Positions 33,854 through 42,845 of a stretch of 64,000 nucleotides of DNA are shown here, piece after piece; positions within the stretch are counted from its first letter, which is position 1, and the number at the start of each line of letters is the position of its first letter. The stretch is taken from the NCBI GenBank assembly GCA_944321925.1, contig CALUND010000010.1, positions 1-64,000 on the forward strand, given 5' to 3'. The notes under the pieces are model-generated. The model had not been told where the DNA came from and searched no databases. It saw only the letters and a program-made list of their open reading frames with translations. The DNA is from an uncultured Rikenellaceae bacterium. GTDB taxonomy: Bacteria; Bacteroidota; Bacteroidia; Bacteroidales; Rikenellaceae. The position numbers were made by a program, and so were the translations under genes.

Positions 33854-34099
33854 TTACTTTTGCTCATTGAGGATGCGCATCGCCGCATCGAGAATCGCTG
33901 TGTCATCCAACGTCACGACACCGCCATCGGGGCCCTTCTCAATATGGATGCCGACACTGTTCTGAGCATCGAAATGCCGGCCACCGAAATAGTTACGGAC
34001 CGTCTCCACATCGAGGCCCAATTCATCCGCTATACGCTGCGAGCTCCCGCTTGGCAGCTTATCCTTTATGCGACGGAGTTCATTAAAGGTAATGACCAT
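33854..34099 (-). CDS. Small conserved helix-turn-helix protein
   Basis: An 81-residue protein. The first half is an HTH (ITFNELRRIKDKLPSGSSQ, then RIADELGLDVETVRNYFGG), the second a short beta/helix tail (VGIHIEKGPDGGVVTLDD, then TAILDAAMRIL). The pattern is one I associate with a conserved small protein of Bacteroidales of unknown role. It is convergent with the HU gene and divergent from dnaK, with a 333-bp gap holding the palindromic sites. It could bind those sites, but nothing shows this. Confidence 0.8.
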   Translation of the reverse strand: MVITFNELRRIKDKLPSGSSQRIADELGLDVETVRNYFGGRHFDAQNSVGIHIEKGPDGGVVTLDDTAILDAAMRILNEQK

Positions 34100-34243
34100 A
34101 TGCTTGAAAGTTTAATGAAACATTAATTTTTATCTGTTCTGCATGCTAAATTAAACAAAAAAAAAGATGTGTCAAAATAAACCGGACGAAAAAACGAAGG
34201 GCTTTTGTTAAAAAATGCCTGTCGCCACGAAGCCGTGTCCGGT

Positions 34244-34291
34244 TGTCAGGTCCGCTGTCAGTCGCGACTGACAAAAAAGCACTTTTTGTCA
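34244..34291. promoter_or_regulatory. Cluster of TGTCA/TGACA half-sites upstream of dnaK
   Basis: Four half-sites occur in 48 bp: TGTCA at 34244, TGTCA at 34256, TGACA at 34269 and TGTCA at 34287. The middle pair forms a perfect 18-bp palindrome (TGTCAGTCGCGACTGACA), and TGACAAAAA at 34269 pairs with TTTTTGTCA at 34283. A near-consensus -7 sequence (ACCTTTG, about 34333-34339) lies 40 bp downstream. This is a likely operator or activator site for dnaK or for the divergent small HTH gene. The remainder of 34100-34432 shows nothing else. Confidence 0.5.
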
Positions 34292-34432
34292 TACAAATTC
34301 TCCGAAATCCGTGGAAACAGTGCGTTGGCATAACCTTTGAGAAGAAGGGGTTGAAACAGATGAAACGTAGAGGCTCAACAAAAGAAACCGACACAAAATT
34401 TTAAAGAACAAAACTTAAAAAAATAAACAACT

Positions 34433-36352
34433 ATGGGAAAGATTATTGGTATTGATTTAGGAACGACGAACTCTTGCGTCGCAGTCATGGAGGGCAACGA
34501 ACCGGTTGTCATCCCCAACAGCGAAGGTCACCGCACCACCCCTTCGGTGGTTGCATTCACCGACGGAGGAGAGCGTAAGGTGGGCGACCCGGCCAAACGG
34601 CAAGCTATCACCAATCCCGAACGCACGATCTTCTCGATCAAGCGTTTCATGGGCGAAACATACGACCAGGTTCAGGACGACATCAAACGCGTCCCCTACA
34701 AAGTGGTCCGCGGGGACAACAACACCCCTCGTGTCGAGATCGACGGACGTCAATACACGCCGCAGGAGATCTCGGCCATCATCCTGCAAAAGATGAAAAA
34801 AACGGCCGAAGACTATTTGGGGACCACGGTCGATGAGGCCGTCATCACCGTGCCGGCCTACTTCTCCGACTCGCAGCGTCAGGCCACCAAAGAGGCCGGT
34901 GAGATCGCCGGACTGAAAGTGCGCCGAATCATCAACGAGCCGACAGCAGCCGCTCTCGCATACGGTCTTGACAAAAAGAACAAAGACATGAAGATCGCCG
35001 TCTACGACTTGGGTGGCGGTACATTCGATATCTCGATCCTCGAATTGGGCGACGGTGTGTTCGAAGTGAAATCGACCAACGGCGACACTCACCTGGGCGG
35101 CGACGATTTCGACCACGTGATCATCGATTTCCTGGCCGATCAGTTCCAGAGCCAGCACAACGTCGACCTGCGTAAAGACCCGATGGCCATGCAGCGACTC
35201 AAAGAGGCTGCCGAAAAGGCAAAAATCGAACTTTCGAGCTCCGCATCCACCGAGATCAACCTGCCCTACATCATGCCGGTCAACGGTGTGCCGCAGCACC
35301 TGGTCGTAACGCTTACCCGCGCCAAATTCGAACAACTGGCCGACAAACTGATGCACGCTACCGTAGAGCCTTGCAAACTGGCGCTCAAAGATGCAGGCCT
35401 TACTGCCGACCAGATTGACGAAGTGATTCTCGTGGGCGGTTCGACCCGTATCCCGGCCATCCAATCGCTGGTCAAAGAGATCTTCGGCAAGGAACCCAAC
35501 CGAAGCGTCAACCCCGATGAGGTAGTAGCCATCGGTGCTGCCATCCAGGGAGGCGTTCTGACGGGCGAGGTCAAAGACGTGCTGTTGCTCGACGTGACTC
35601 CGCTGTCGCTCGGTATCGAGACCCTGGGCGGCGTATTCACCAAGCTGATCGACGCCAACACCACGATCCCGACCCGGAAGAGCGAAGTCTTCTCCACGGC
35701 TGCCGACAACCAGCCCTCCGTAGAGATCCACATTCTGCAGGGCGAACGGCCCATGGCCCGCGACAACAAAACCATCGGTCGTTTCCACCTCGACGGCATT
35801 CCCGCCGCTCCGAGGGGCGTTCCGCAGATCGAAGTGACGTTCGATATCGATGCCAACGGCATTCTGAACGTGTCGGCCAAAGACAAAGGCACGGGCAAGG
35901 AGCAGAAGATACGTATCGAGGCTTCGAGCGGATTGACCGAACAGGAGATCCAACGGATGCGCGACGAGGCGAAAGCCAACGAAGCGAAAGACAAGGAGGA
36001 GCGCGAACGAATCGACAAGATCAACACCGCCGACACCCTCATTTTCAGCACCGAAAAACAGCTGAAAGAGTACGGCGACAAGATTCCGGCCGATAAGAAG
36101 AGTGCGATCGAAGCAGCTCTCGGCAAACTGAAAGAGGCCCACAAAGCGGGCAACATTGCCGACATCGATGCCGCTTCCGCCGAGCTCAACAACGCATGGC
36201 AGGCCGCCAGCCAGGACATCTACTCCAGCCAGCAGGCTCAAGGAACCCCCAACCAGGGTCCGGCCGACAACGGAGCCGGTTCGGCTGAGAACAACAACGC
36301 CTCGAAGGGTGGCGACAACGTGACCGACGTAGAGTTCGAGGAAGTCAAATAA
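34433..36352 (+). CDS. dnaK: Molecular chaperone DnaK (Hsp70)
   Basis: A 639-residue Hsp70. The ATPase domain starts [20 protein letters not shown] and includes [38 protein letters not shown] and [13 protein letters not shown]. The linker [19 protein letters not shown] leads to the substrate domain and a helical lid, with an EEVK-type acidic C-terminus. Full-length and canonical. dnaJ and grpE are not adjacent. It is monocistronic, bounded by palindromic upstream sites and a strong terminator. Confidence 0.98.
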   Translation: MGKIIGIDLGTTNSCVAVMEGNEPVVIPNSEGHRTTPSVVAFTDGGERKVGDPAKRQAITNPERTIFSIKRFMGETYDQVQDDIKRVPYKVVRGDNNTPRVEIDGRQYTPQEISAIILQKMKKTAEDYLGTTVDEAVITVPAYFSDSQRQATKEAGEIAGLKVRRIINEPTAAALAYGLDKKNKDMKIAVYDLGGGTFDISILELGDGVFEVKSTNGDTHLGGDDFDHVIIDFLADQFQSQHNVDLRKDPMAMQRLKEAAEKAKIELSSSASTEINLPYIMPVNGVPQHLVVTLTRAKFEQLADKLMHATVEPCKLALKDAGLTADQIDEVILVGGSTRIPAIQSLVKEIFGKEPNRSVNPDEVVAIGAAIQGGVLTGEVKDVLLLDVTPLSLGIETLGGVFTKLIDANTTIPTRKSEVFSTAADNQPSVEIHILQGERPMARDNKTIGRFHLDGIPAAPRGVPQIEVTFDIDANGILNVSAKDKGTGKEQKIRIEASSGLTEQEIQRMRDEAKANEAKDKEERERIDKINTADTLIFSTEKQLKEYGDKIPADKKSAIEAALGKLKEAHKAGNIADIDAASAELNNAWQAASQDIYSSQQAQGTPNQGPADNGAGSAENNNASKGGDNVTDVEFEEVK

Positions 36353-36378
36353 TCGCTCGTCGAGCTACCGACAGCAAG

Positions 36379-36412
36379 AGCGGGTACGGAACAATTCCGT
36401 ACCCGCTTTTTT
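36379..36412 (+). terminator. dnaK terminator
   Basis: A perfect 13-bp stem AGCGGGTACGGAA / TTCCGTACCCGCT with a 3-nt loop and a T6 tail. Confidence 0.9.
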
Positions 36413-36502
36413 ATTGCAAACCGAAAAAGAGAGAATCATCCTTTTTGATCGCCGCACACTACTTTTTATAAAGGAATGATATGGAAGTTCACAAAAAATT
36501 TA

Positions 36503-36510
36503 TACTTTTG
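36503..36510 (+). promoter_or_regulatory. -7 box for secDF
   Basis: TACTTTTG, an exact TAnnTTTG, 63 bases before the secDF start codon. Confidence 0.5.
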
Positions 36511-36573
36511 CGCTCTAACCGACTGCCCTTTTCTACAAAAGGAATGAACTAAAAACAAATAAAACCAAACACA

Positions 36574-39500
36574 ATGCAGAACAAAGGCGCACTGAAACTT
36601 CTGGCAATCTTGCTAGCAATTGCCTGTGCTTATCAACTTTCGTTCACCCTTGTAACCCAAAGGGTGGAGAAAAAAGCGGAACAATACGCCGCCCAATACG
36701 CTCCCGAGGAGCAGGAGGCGCGTCAACAGTTCTATCTCGACTCGCTCAAGTCAAAAACCGTCTACAATCTCGGGTTCATCCAGTTCACCTACAAAGAGTG
36801 CAAGGAGAAGGAGATCAACCTCGGTCTCGACCTGAAGGGCGGTATGAACGTGATGCTCGAAATCTCGGTCGAGGATGTCCTGAAAGCGCTCTCCAACGAC
36901 AGTAAAGATCCCGTTTTCCGGGAAGCCCTCGCAGCAGCCCGTCAGGCCCAGGCCAACAGCCGCGAAGATTACATCACGCTCTTTGCCAAATCTTACGACG
37001 AGCTTTCCAACGGTGCTCCCCTGGCCTACATCTTCAATACGCCCGAACTGAAGGAGGAGATCTCCCCCTCGAGTACGAACGAACAGGTAATCCGCGTACT
37101 CCGCGAACAGGCCGAAAGCGCCATCTCGAACTCGTTCAACGTGCTGCGTAACCGTATCGACCGGTTCGGTGTGACGCAGCCCAACATCCAACGTCTGGAA
37201 AATTCGGGTCGCATTCTGGTGGAGCTTCCCGGTGTGAAGGAGCCAGAACGTGTGCGTAAACTGCTTCAGGGTACCGCATCACTGGAGTTCTGGGCAACCT
37301 ATGCCAACAGCGAAATCTACCCCATTCTCAACCAGGTCAACCAGGAGCTGATCAAGATCAATCAGGCTACCCAGGCAACCCAAGACAAAGAGAGTGTCGA
37401 AACGATTGAGACCGTGGAAACAGAGGAGGTTGCAGCAAACGACACGACCGACATCTTTGAACAACTCGGAACCACCGACGCCAACGTCGACCCGGCCCTC
37501 GATAACAAACGGCTCGCTGAACAGTATCCGCTCTTCTCGAAACTCCAGCCGATCATCTCCCAGGACGGACAGATCGGCGAAGGTCCGGTTATCGGCGTCG
37601 CACTCTTCAGCGATACGGCTGCTGTGAACGACATCTTCCAGATGCCGCAGATCCGACAGATGCTTCCGCGCGACCTCAAACTGATGTGGGGCGTCAAACC
37701 GATCGACGTGCAGGAGACAACCTATCAACTCTACGCCATCAAGGCCAATACCCGCGACGGGAAAGCTCCGCTTGACGGCGGTGTGATCGTAGATGCCCGC
37801 GAAACCTATACGGAACGGGGCTCCACGGCCGAAGTCGACATGACCATGAACGCCTCGGGCGCTCACACCTGGGCCCGGTTGACCGCCGATAACAAAGGCC
37901 GCTGGATCGCCATCGCACTGGATAGTTACGTCTACTCGGCACCGACCGTACACAATGAAATTACCGGAGGCCGTTCGTCCATCACGGGAGACTTCACCAT
38001 TCAGGAGGCCAAAGACCTCGCCAATGTACTGAAATCCGGTAAACTGCCCGCTCCGGCACATATCATCCAGGATACCGTCGTAGGTCCCTCTTTGGGTCAG
38101 GAGTCCATCCGTTCCGGTATGCTCTCCTTCATCATCGCCTTCGCGCTGGTACTCCTCTACATGGGTCTCTACTACAACACGGCCGGTTGGATCGCCAATG
38201 TCGCTCTTCTGGCCAACCTCTTCTTCCTCTTCGGCGTACTCGCTTCGTTCGGCTCCGTACTGACCCTGCCTGGTATCGCCGGTATCGTCCTGACGATGGG
38301 TATGGCGGTCGATGCGAACGTGATCATCTACGAACGTGTCAAAGAGGAACTCAGAGCCGGTAAGGGCTTCTCCATGTCGGTAGCCGACGGTTTCCGTAAC
38401 GCCTACTCCGCAATCATCGACGGTAACGTCACCACGCTCATCACCGGTATCGTCCTCTTCGTATTCGGTACAGGTCCCGTGCAAGGTTTCGCCACGACCC
38501 TGATCATCGGTATCATCACGTCGCTCTTCTGCGCGATCTTCATTACCCGCATGATCCTCGTATCGATCATGGAGAAGGGCAAAACCGTACGTTTCTCCCG
38601 TCGCTGGAGCGAGAACCTGCTTTATAACACCCATTTCGACTTCATCGGCAAACGGAAATACTCCTACATCATCTCCGGCGTGCTGATCCTGGCGACCGTC
38701 GTTTCGCTCGCTACCCGCGGACTCAACTACGGCGTCGACTTCTCCGGAGGTCGTGCCTATGTGATCCACTTCGACCAACCCGTTTCGGACGATCAGGTAC
38801 GTGACGCCCTTGCTGCGGTCTTCACCGATGAGGACGACAAAAACGGAAGCTACGAAGTGAAACAGTACGGTAGCGACAACGACAAACGTATCGTTACCCA
38901 GTACAAATTCGACGACCAGAGCGACGATGCAACGGCCGAAGTCGACAGCATGCTTCACGAAGCGCTCAACCCGCTCTTCGCAGAAGGGCTGACGCTCGAC
39001 CAGTTCCGCAGCACGCAAGAGACAAGATACGGTATCATCCAGTCGGACAAGGTGGGCCCGAGCGTAGCTCATGACATCAAGGTCAACTCGTTGATCGCCG
39101 TGCTCTTCAGTTTGCTCGCCATCGGCCTCTACATTATCCTCCGATTCAAGAAGTGGCAATGGGGTATGGGTGCCGTGGTATCGTTGACCCACAACGCCCT
39201 CCTGATCTTCGGACTCTTCTCGCTGCTCTACGGATTCCTGCCCTTCACGCTGGAGGTCGACCAGTCGTTCATCGCTGCGATCCTGACGATCATCGGCTAC
39301 TCGATCAACGACACGGTGGTCATCTTCGACCGTATCCGTGAACTCCAGACGCTCTATCCGAAGCGCAACATCCGCGATAACATCAACCACGCCATCAACT
39401 CGACCCTGTCGCGTACAATGAACACCTCGGGCACGACCCTCGTCACACTGCTCGCCATCTTCCTGTTCGGCGGCACGGTGATCCGCGGATTCGTATTCGC

Positions 39501-39630
39501 GTTGATGTTCGGTATCATCGTCGGAACCTACTCCTCCGTATTCGTTGCAACGCCTGTCGCTTACGACATGATGCGCCGCTCGCAAAAAAAGGAGAAAGAC
39601 AATAAAGAGGTGAATACAGCCAAAGCCTAA
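36574..39630 (+). CDS. secDF: Fused protein-export membrane protein SecDF
   Basis: A 1018-residue fusion that uses the proton gradient to complete Sec export. The SecD half has an N-terminal helix, the conserved INLGLDLKGGMNVMLEI, a long periplasmic domain, then a membrane bundle containing GIAGIVLTMGMAVDANVIIYERVKEEL. The SecF half starts near residue 690 with the GVDFSGGRAYVIHF motif and has its own bundle with IGYSINDTVVIFDRIRE. The fusion is the normal form in Bacteroidota. A low-complexity acidic insert (about 265-305) lies in the SecD periplasmic region. Monocistronic, with terminator. Confidence 0.97.
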   Translation: MQNKGALKLLAILLAIACAYQLSFTLVTQRVEKKAEQYAAQYAPEEQEARQQFYLDSLKSKTVYNLGFIQFTYKECKEKEINLGLDLKGGMNVMLEISVEDVLKALSNDSKDPVFREALAAARQAQANSREDYITLFAKSYDELSNGAPLAYIFNTPELKEEISPSSTNEQVIRVLREQAESAISNSFNVLRNRIDRFGVTQPNIQRLENSGRILVELPGVKEPERVRKLLQGTASLEFWATYANSEIYPILNQVNQELIKINQATQATQDKESVETIETVETEEVAANDTTDIFEQLGTTDANVDPALDNKRLAEQYPLFSKLQPIISQDGQIGEGPVIGVALFSDTAAVNDIFQMPQIRQMLPRDLKLMWGVKPIDVQETTYQLYAIKANTRDGKAPLDGGVIVDARETYTERGSTAEVDMTMNASGAHTWARLTADNKGRWIAIALDSYVYSAPTVHNEITGGRSSITGDFTIQEAKDLANVLKSGKLPAPAHIIQDTVVGPSLGQESIRSGMLSFIIAFALVLLYMGLYYNTAGWIANVALLANLFFLFGVLASFGSVLTLPGIAGIVLTMGMAVDANVIIYERVKEELRAGKGFSMSVADGFRNAYSAIIDGNVTTLITGIVLFVFGTGPVQGFATTLIIGIITSLFCAIFITRMILVSIMEKGKTVRFSRRWSENLLYNTHFDFIGKRKYSYIISGVLILATVVSLATRGLNYGVDFSGGRAYVIHFDQPVSDDQVRDALAAVFTDEDDKNGSYEVKQYGSDNDKRIVTQYKFDDQSDDATAEVDSMLHEALNPLFAEGLTLDQFRSTQETRYGIIQSDKVGPSVAHDIKVNSLIAVLFSLLAIGLYIILRFKKWQWGMGAVVSLTHNALLIFGLFSLLYGFLPFTLEVDQSFIAAILTIIGYSINDTVVIFDRIRELQTLYPKRNIRDNINHAINSTLSRTMNTSGTTLVTLLAIFLFGGTVIRGFVFALMFGIIVGTYSSVFVATPVAYDMMRRSQKKEKDNKEVNTAKA

Positions 39631-39650
39631 TCACCACAAAGCCTTTCGGA

Positions 39651-39685
39651 ACATCCGCCAAAATCTTGGCGGATGTTCTTTTTTT
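39651..39685 (+). terminator. secDF terminator
   Basis: ACATCCGCCAA / TTGGCGGATGT with a 4-nt loop and a long T run. It abuts the next promoter. Confidence 0.9.
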
Positions 39686-39687
39686 TG

Positions 39688-39695
39688 TAGCTTTG
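39688..39695 (+). promoter_or_regulatory. -7 box for cdaA
   Basis: TAGCTTTG matches TAnnTTTG and lies 25 bases before the cdaA start. The preceding secDF terminator overlaps the -33 region. Confidence 0.45.
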
Positions 39696-39719
39696 CAGTG
39701 TCGGAAAAGAGGCAAAAAA

Positions 39720-40511
39720 ATGGATTTCATTCATATCACCATCATCGATATCGTCGACATCGTAGCCGTGGCCGCGCTCATGTATTACGTCTATCGCATG
39801 GCCCGAGGCACCAGCGCACCGAATATCATCACGGGAATCATTATCGTCTACATCATCTGGGTAGTGACCAAAGCGCTCAATATGGAGCTACTATCCGGCA
39901 TCCTCGGTAATGTCATCGGCGTCGGCGTCATCGCACTGATCGTCGTCTTTCAACCCGAAATCCGTCAATTTTTGCAGACCATCGGATTGAAAAGCCGACA
40001 CAGGCATCCGAATTTTTTCAGTCGATTTTTCGGCGGAGAGAGCAATGATTCCGTCGATTTGTCTCCCATTGTCAGGGCCTGCACGGAGATGTCGGAAGCA
40101 AAAACAGGTGCACTTATCGTCATTCAACAAGAGAGCGATCTTACGCTGATCGTCGACACAGGCATCGTCATCGACGCACAACTCTCCACCCCCATGCTCG
40201 AAAATCTTTTTTTCAAAAATTCGCCCCTGCACGACGGCGCAGTCATCATACGCAGCAACCGAATCGTCGCAGCCAAATGCGTGCTTCCCTCCACCAAACT
40301 ACAAGTTCCGAAATCGTACGGCATGCGTCACCGTGCAGCACTCGGGATGAGCGAAATATCGGACGCGGTAGTGATTGTCGTTTCGGAAGAGACCGGAGGT
40401 CTCTCGATCGCACATGACGGCGAAATCCGCCGGAACATTCCGGTAGGGACTTTCAAAAACACGCTGGCCCGCACGCTCCGCAATTCACAAGCGTCGGAAC
40501 AAGCGGAATAG
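39720..40511 (+). CDS. cdaA: Diadenylate cyclase CdaA
   Basis: A 263-residue membrane enzyme that makes c-di-AMP from two ATP. Three N-terminal transmembrane helices span about 8-85 and the DAC domain follows. Its catalytic motifs are LHDGAVII (DGA about 172-174) and MRHRAALGMSE (RHR about 203-205). The start at 39720 begins the first membrane helix; the 18-codon extension overlaps the secDF terminator. The usual neighbours cdaR and glmM are absent; it stands alone and is convergent with rmuC. In Bacteroidota c-di-AMP affects envelope stress and osmolyte balance. Confidence 0.96.
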   Translation: MDFIHITIIDIVDIVAVAALMYYVYRMARGTSAPNIITGIIIVYIIWVVTKALNMELLSGILGNVIGVGVIALIVVFQPEIRQFLQTIGLKSRHRHPNFFSRFFGGESNDSVDLSPIVRACTEMSEAKTGALIVIQQESDLTLIVDTGIVIDAQLSTPMLENLFFKNSPLHDGAVIIRSNRIVAAKCVLPSTKLQVPKSYGMRHRAALGMSEISDAVVIVVSEETGGLSIAHDGEIRRNIPVGTFKNTLARTLRNSQASEQAE

Positions 40512-40558
40512 ACAAAACCCGACTGAAAACCAATTCAGAAGATTTCCGAGGCAGGCTA

Positions 40559-41848
40559 TCAGATTTCGGAATCAGGCTCTTCGGTCTCTTCATCCACACT
40601 CTCCTCGATCAGTTTGGCGGGGAGTTTCTTGGATGCCTTCACCCCCAGCGTGACCAACTTTTGCGAGTGTGATACCAGGCTGCCCTTCCCCGAAAGTTGT
40701 TTGTAGGCCTTCTCGTAGTTGCGTTGCAGGGCATCGATACCGCGACCCACATCCTCCAGCGAGGAGACGAATCCGACAAATTTATCGTAGAGCTTGGCCC
40801 CCACGGCGGCAATATCGAGAGCATTGCGACTTTGGGTATCGCGTTTCCAAAGGTCGTCGACAATTCTCAACAACGCAAACAGGTTAGTAGGCGACGAGAT
40901 GATCACCTTCTTCTCATAGGCTTCGCTCCAGATCGTGCTGTCGTGCTGCAGGGCGGTCAGGAATGCCGGTTCGTTGGCCATAAAGAGGATAACGAAATCG
41001 GGCGATTGATTCAGTCCAGGGAGAGTCTGGTAGCTCTTGGCCGCAAGTTCCGCCACGTGAGCCCGCACGGAACGGAGATGTTCCCGCAGGAAAGAGTCCC
41101 TGTCGGCTTCACTCTCGGCGTTCACATACCCCACGAAAGCGGTCAGGGAGACTTTCGAATCGATCACCACCTGCTTGCCCTCGGGCAGATTGAGCACCAC
41201 GTCGGGACGCACGTTCCGGCCCTCTTCGTTCCGGAAATTCTCCTGCACCAGGTAGTGTACTCCCCGCTGAAGATTGGAATTTTCGAGAATCGTCTCCAGA
41301 ATCATTTCGCCCCAATCGCCCTGCACCTTGCCACTCCCCTTGAGCGCCCTTGTAAGGTTGGTGGTCTCCTCGGTAATGCGCTGATTGAGCTTATGGAGCA
41401 TCTCTATCTCGTTCTGAATGGCACCCCGTTGATGGAGATCCTCCGAATGAATCTTCTCCACCCGCTCCCGGAACTCCACCATGCTGTCACGAAACGGTTT
41501 GAGCAACACCTCCAACGACTCCCGATTCGTCGCCTTGAACTGTTTCGATTTCTCCTCGAGAATCTCCCCGGCCAACAATTTGAACTCATGCTGCACGTAA
41601 TCGCGCAACTGCTGCTGTTCGGCCCGCTCGTGTTCCATACGCTCTTTCAACTCCTCCGCCTTCGCTTTCGCACCGGCCAATTCTCCGATCAACACACGCA
41701 ATTGCGATTCGCACGCCTCCTTTTCTCCGCGCAGGTTCTCTCGCTCTTTCGCCAGATGCCGATTATCTCTTAGCAAAGCGGAAGCCCATACCGCTGTCGC
41801 GACCGCGACTACCGCCAATCCTATCGCAAGAATTACACTCCACTCCAT
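40559..41848 (-). CDS. rmuC: DNA recombination protein RmuC
   Basis: A 429-residue protein: an N-terminal membrane helix (VILAIGLAVVAVATAVWASALL), a long coiled coil (about 30-165), then a PD-(D/E)XK nuclease-like core with QGDWGEMILETILENSNLQRG, RPDVVLNLPEGKQVVIDSKVSLTAF and the C-terminal region typical of RmuC. Genetic work in E. coli links RmuC to limiting DNA inversions and rearrangements. It ends 47 bp from cdaA on the opposite strand, with no terminator seen between. Its promoter region overlaps copy B of the 97-bp repeat. Confidence 0.94.
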   Translation of the reverse strand: MEWSVILAIGLAVVAVATAVWASALLRDNRHLAKERENLRGEKEACESQLRVLIGELAGAKAKAEELKERMEHERAEQQQLRDYVQHEFKLLAGEILEEKSKQFKATNRESLEVLLKPFRDSMVEFRERVEKIHSEDLHQRGAIQNEIEMLHKLNQRITEETTNLTRALKGSGKVQGDWGEMILETILENSNLQRGVHYLVQENFRNEEGRNVRPDVVLNLPEGKQVVIDSKVSLTAFVGYVNAESEADRDSFLREHLRSVRAHVAELAAKSYQTLPGLNQSPDFVILFMANEPAFLTALQHDSTIWSEAYEKKVIISSPTNLFALLRIVDDLWKRDTQSRNALDIAAVGAKLYDKFVGFVSSLEDVGRGIDALQRNYEKAYKQLSGKGSLVSHSQKLVTLGVKASKKLPAKLIEESVDEETEEPDSEI

Positions 41849-41944
41849 TTTCGAATCGTTCAGAAATCACACCGCAAAACGTCCGTAGCAAATCCGCAGC
41901 CCATGCAGCAGGGACGCGGCCCTCCAATTCGCACGGTATTTTTG

Positions 41945-42041
41945 CAAATATAGCGAAAGGTGAGAGCAGAGGCAAATGGAAAACCTCTGTTTTCCAATTT
42001 GACTCGGCAGAACCGCATCCTATATTCTGTAAATATAGCGA
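41945..42041. repeat. 97-bp dispersed repeat, copy B, with a degenerate extension
   Basis: The element has the same length, ends (CAAATATAGCGA / TAAATATAGCGA) and order of internal segments as the copy at 31879-31975, with differences mainly in the two stems, where both arms change together (GGAAAAC..GTTTTCC). A weaker third copy seems to follow directly, to about 42150. It sits between divergent rmuC and rpe, and its minus-strand TATATTTG boxes could drive rmuC. The rest of 41849-42194 contains nothing else besides the rpe -7 box. Confidence 0.8.
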
Positions 42042-42167
42042 AAGAATCGCAGGAAAAACTGAAAGCAGAGACTAATTCGGAACAAAGTTTTCCACTTCGC
42101 CCCTACCGAACAGCCGCCCGTCTGCTTATTCTGTAAAATACAGGTATAAAAATTGACAAAATCTCCG

Positions 42168-42175
42168 TACCTTTG
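42168..42175 (+). promoter_or_regulatory. -7 box for the rpe operon
   Basis: TACCTTTG lies 20 bases before the rpe start codon. Confidence 0.5.
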
Positions 42176-42194
42176 CCTTGAAAACAGCACCGCT

Positions 42195-42845
42195 ATGGCC
42201 AGAATCATCTCACCATCCATGTTGTCGGCCGATTTCGGCCATCTCGATCGCGACACCCGCATGATCGACCGCAGTGCGGCCGAATGGATCCACATCGACG
42301 TGATGGATGGCGTCTTCGTGCCCAATATCTCGTTCGGGTTTCCCGTCATGAAGGCCATCCGACAGGCATCGCCGAAATTCATGGACACTCACCTGATGAT
42401 CGTCGAACCGGAACGCTACGTGAAACGTTTCGCAGAGGCGGGCGCCGACCTTATTACGGTACACATCGAGGCTACGAACCAGATCGAAACCTGCCTGCAA
42501 TTGATCCGCGAAAGCGGAGCGAAGGTCGGCGTCTCGATCAAACCCGCCACCCCGGTGAGTCGGATCGAAACACTTCTTTCACAACTCGATCTGGTATTGA
42601 TCATGAGTGTCGAGCCCGGGTTCGGCGGCCAGAGCTTCATCGAAGGCAGCACCGAAAAGGTCCGCGAACTGCGTCGCATGATCGACCGCGGAGGATACGA
42701 TACCCTCATCGAAATCGATGGCGGCGTCTCGGCATCCAACGCCCGGGAACTGTTCGATGCGGGGTGCGATGTTCTGGTCGCCGGAAGTGCCGTCTTCCGT
42801 GCAGCCGACCCTGAAAACGAAATACTCAAAATGCTCCACGCTTAA
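42195..42845 (+). CDS. rpe: Ribulose-phosphate 3-epimerase
   Basis: A 216-residue TIM-barrel enzyme of the pentose phosphate pathway. Motifs are ISPSMLSADFGHL, the metal-binding HIDVMDGVFVPNISFG, DTHLMIVEPERYV, VHIEATN, MSVEPGFGGQSFI and EIDGGVSASNA. The start at 42195 gives standard length; the earlier frame reads across the promoter. It heads a tightly packed operon: its stop is directly followed by the ABC-F start. Confidence 0.97.
   Translation: MARIISPSMLSADFGHLDRDTRMIDRSAAEWIHIDVMDGVFVPNISFGFPVMKAIRQASPKFMDTHLMIVEPERYVKRFAEAGADLITVHIEATNQIETCLQLIRESGAKVGVSIKPATPVSRIETLLSQLDLVLIMSVEPGFGGQSFIEGSTEKVRELRRMIDRGGYDTLIEIDGGVSASNARELFDAGCDVLVAGSAVFRAADPENEILKMLHA

Noticed and set aside
37279-39585. 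768-codon minus-strand open frame
   Set aside because: Antisense shadow of secDF with low-complexity translation.
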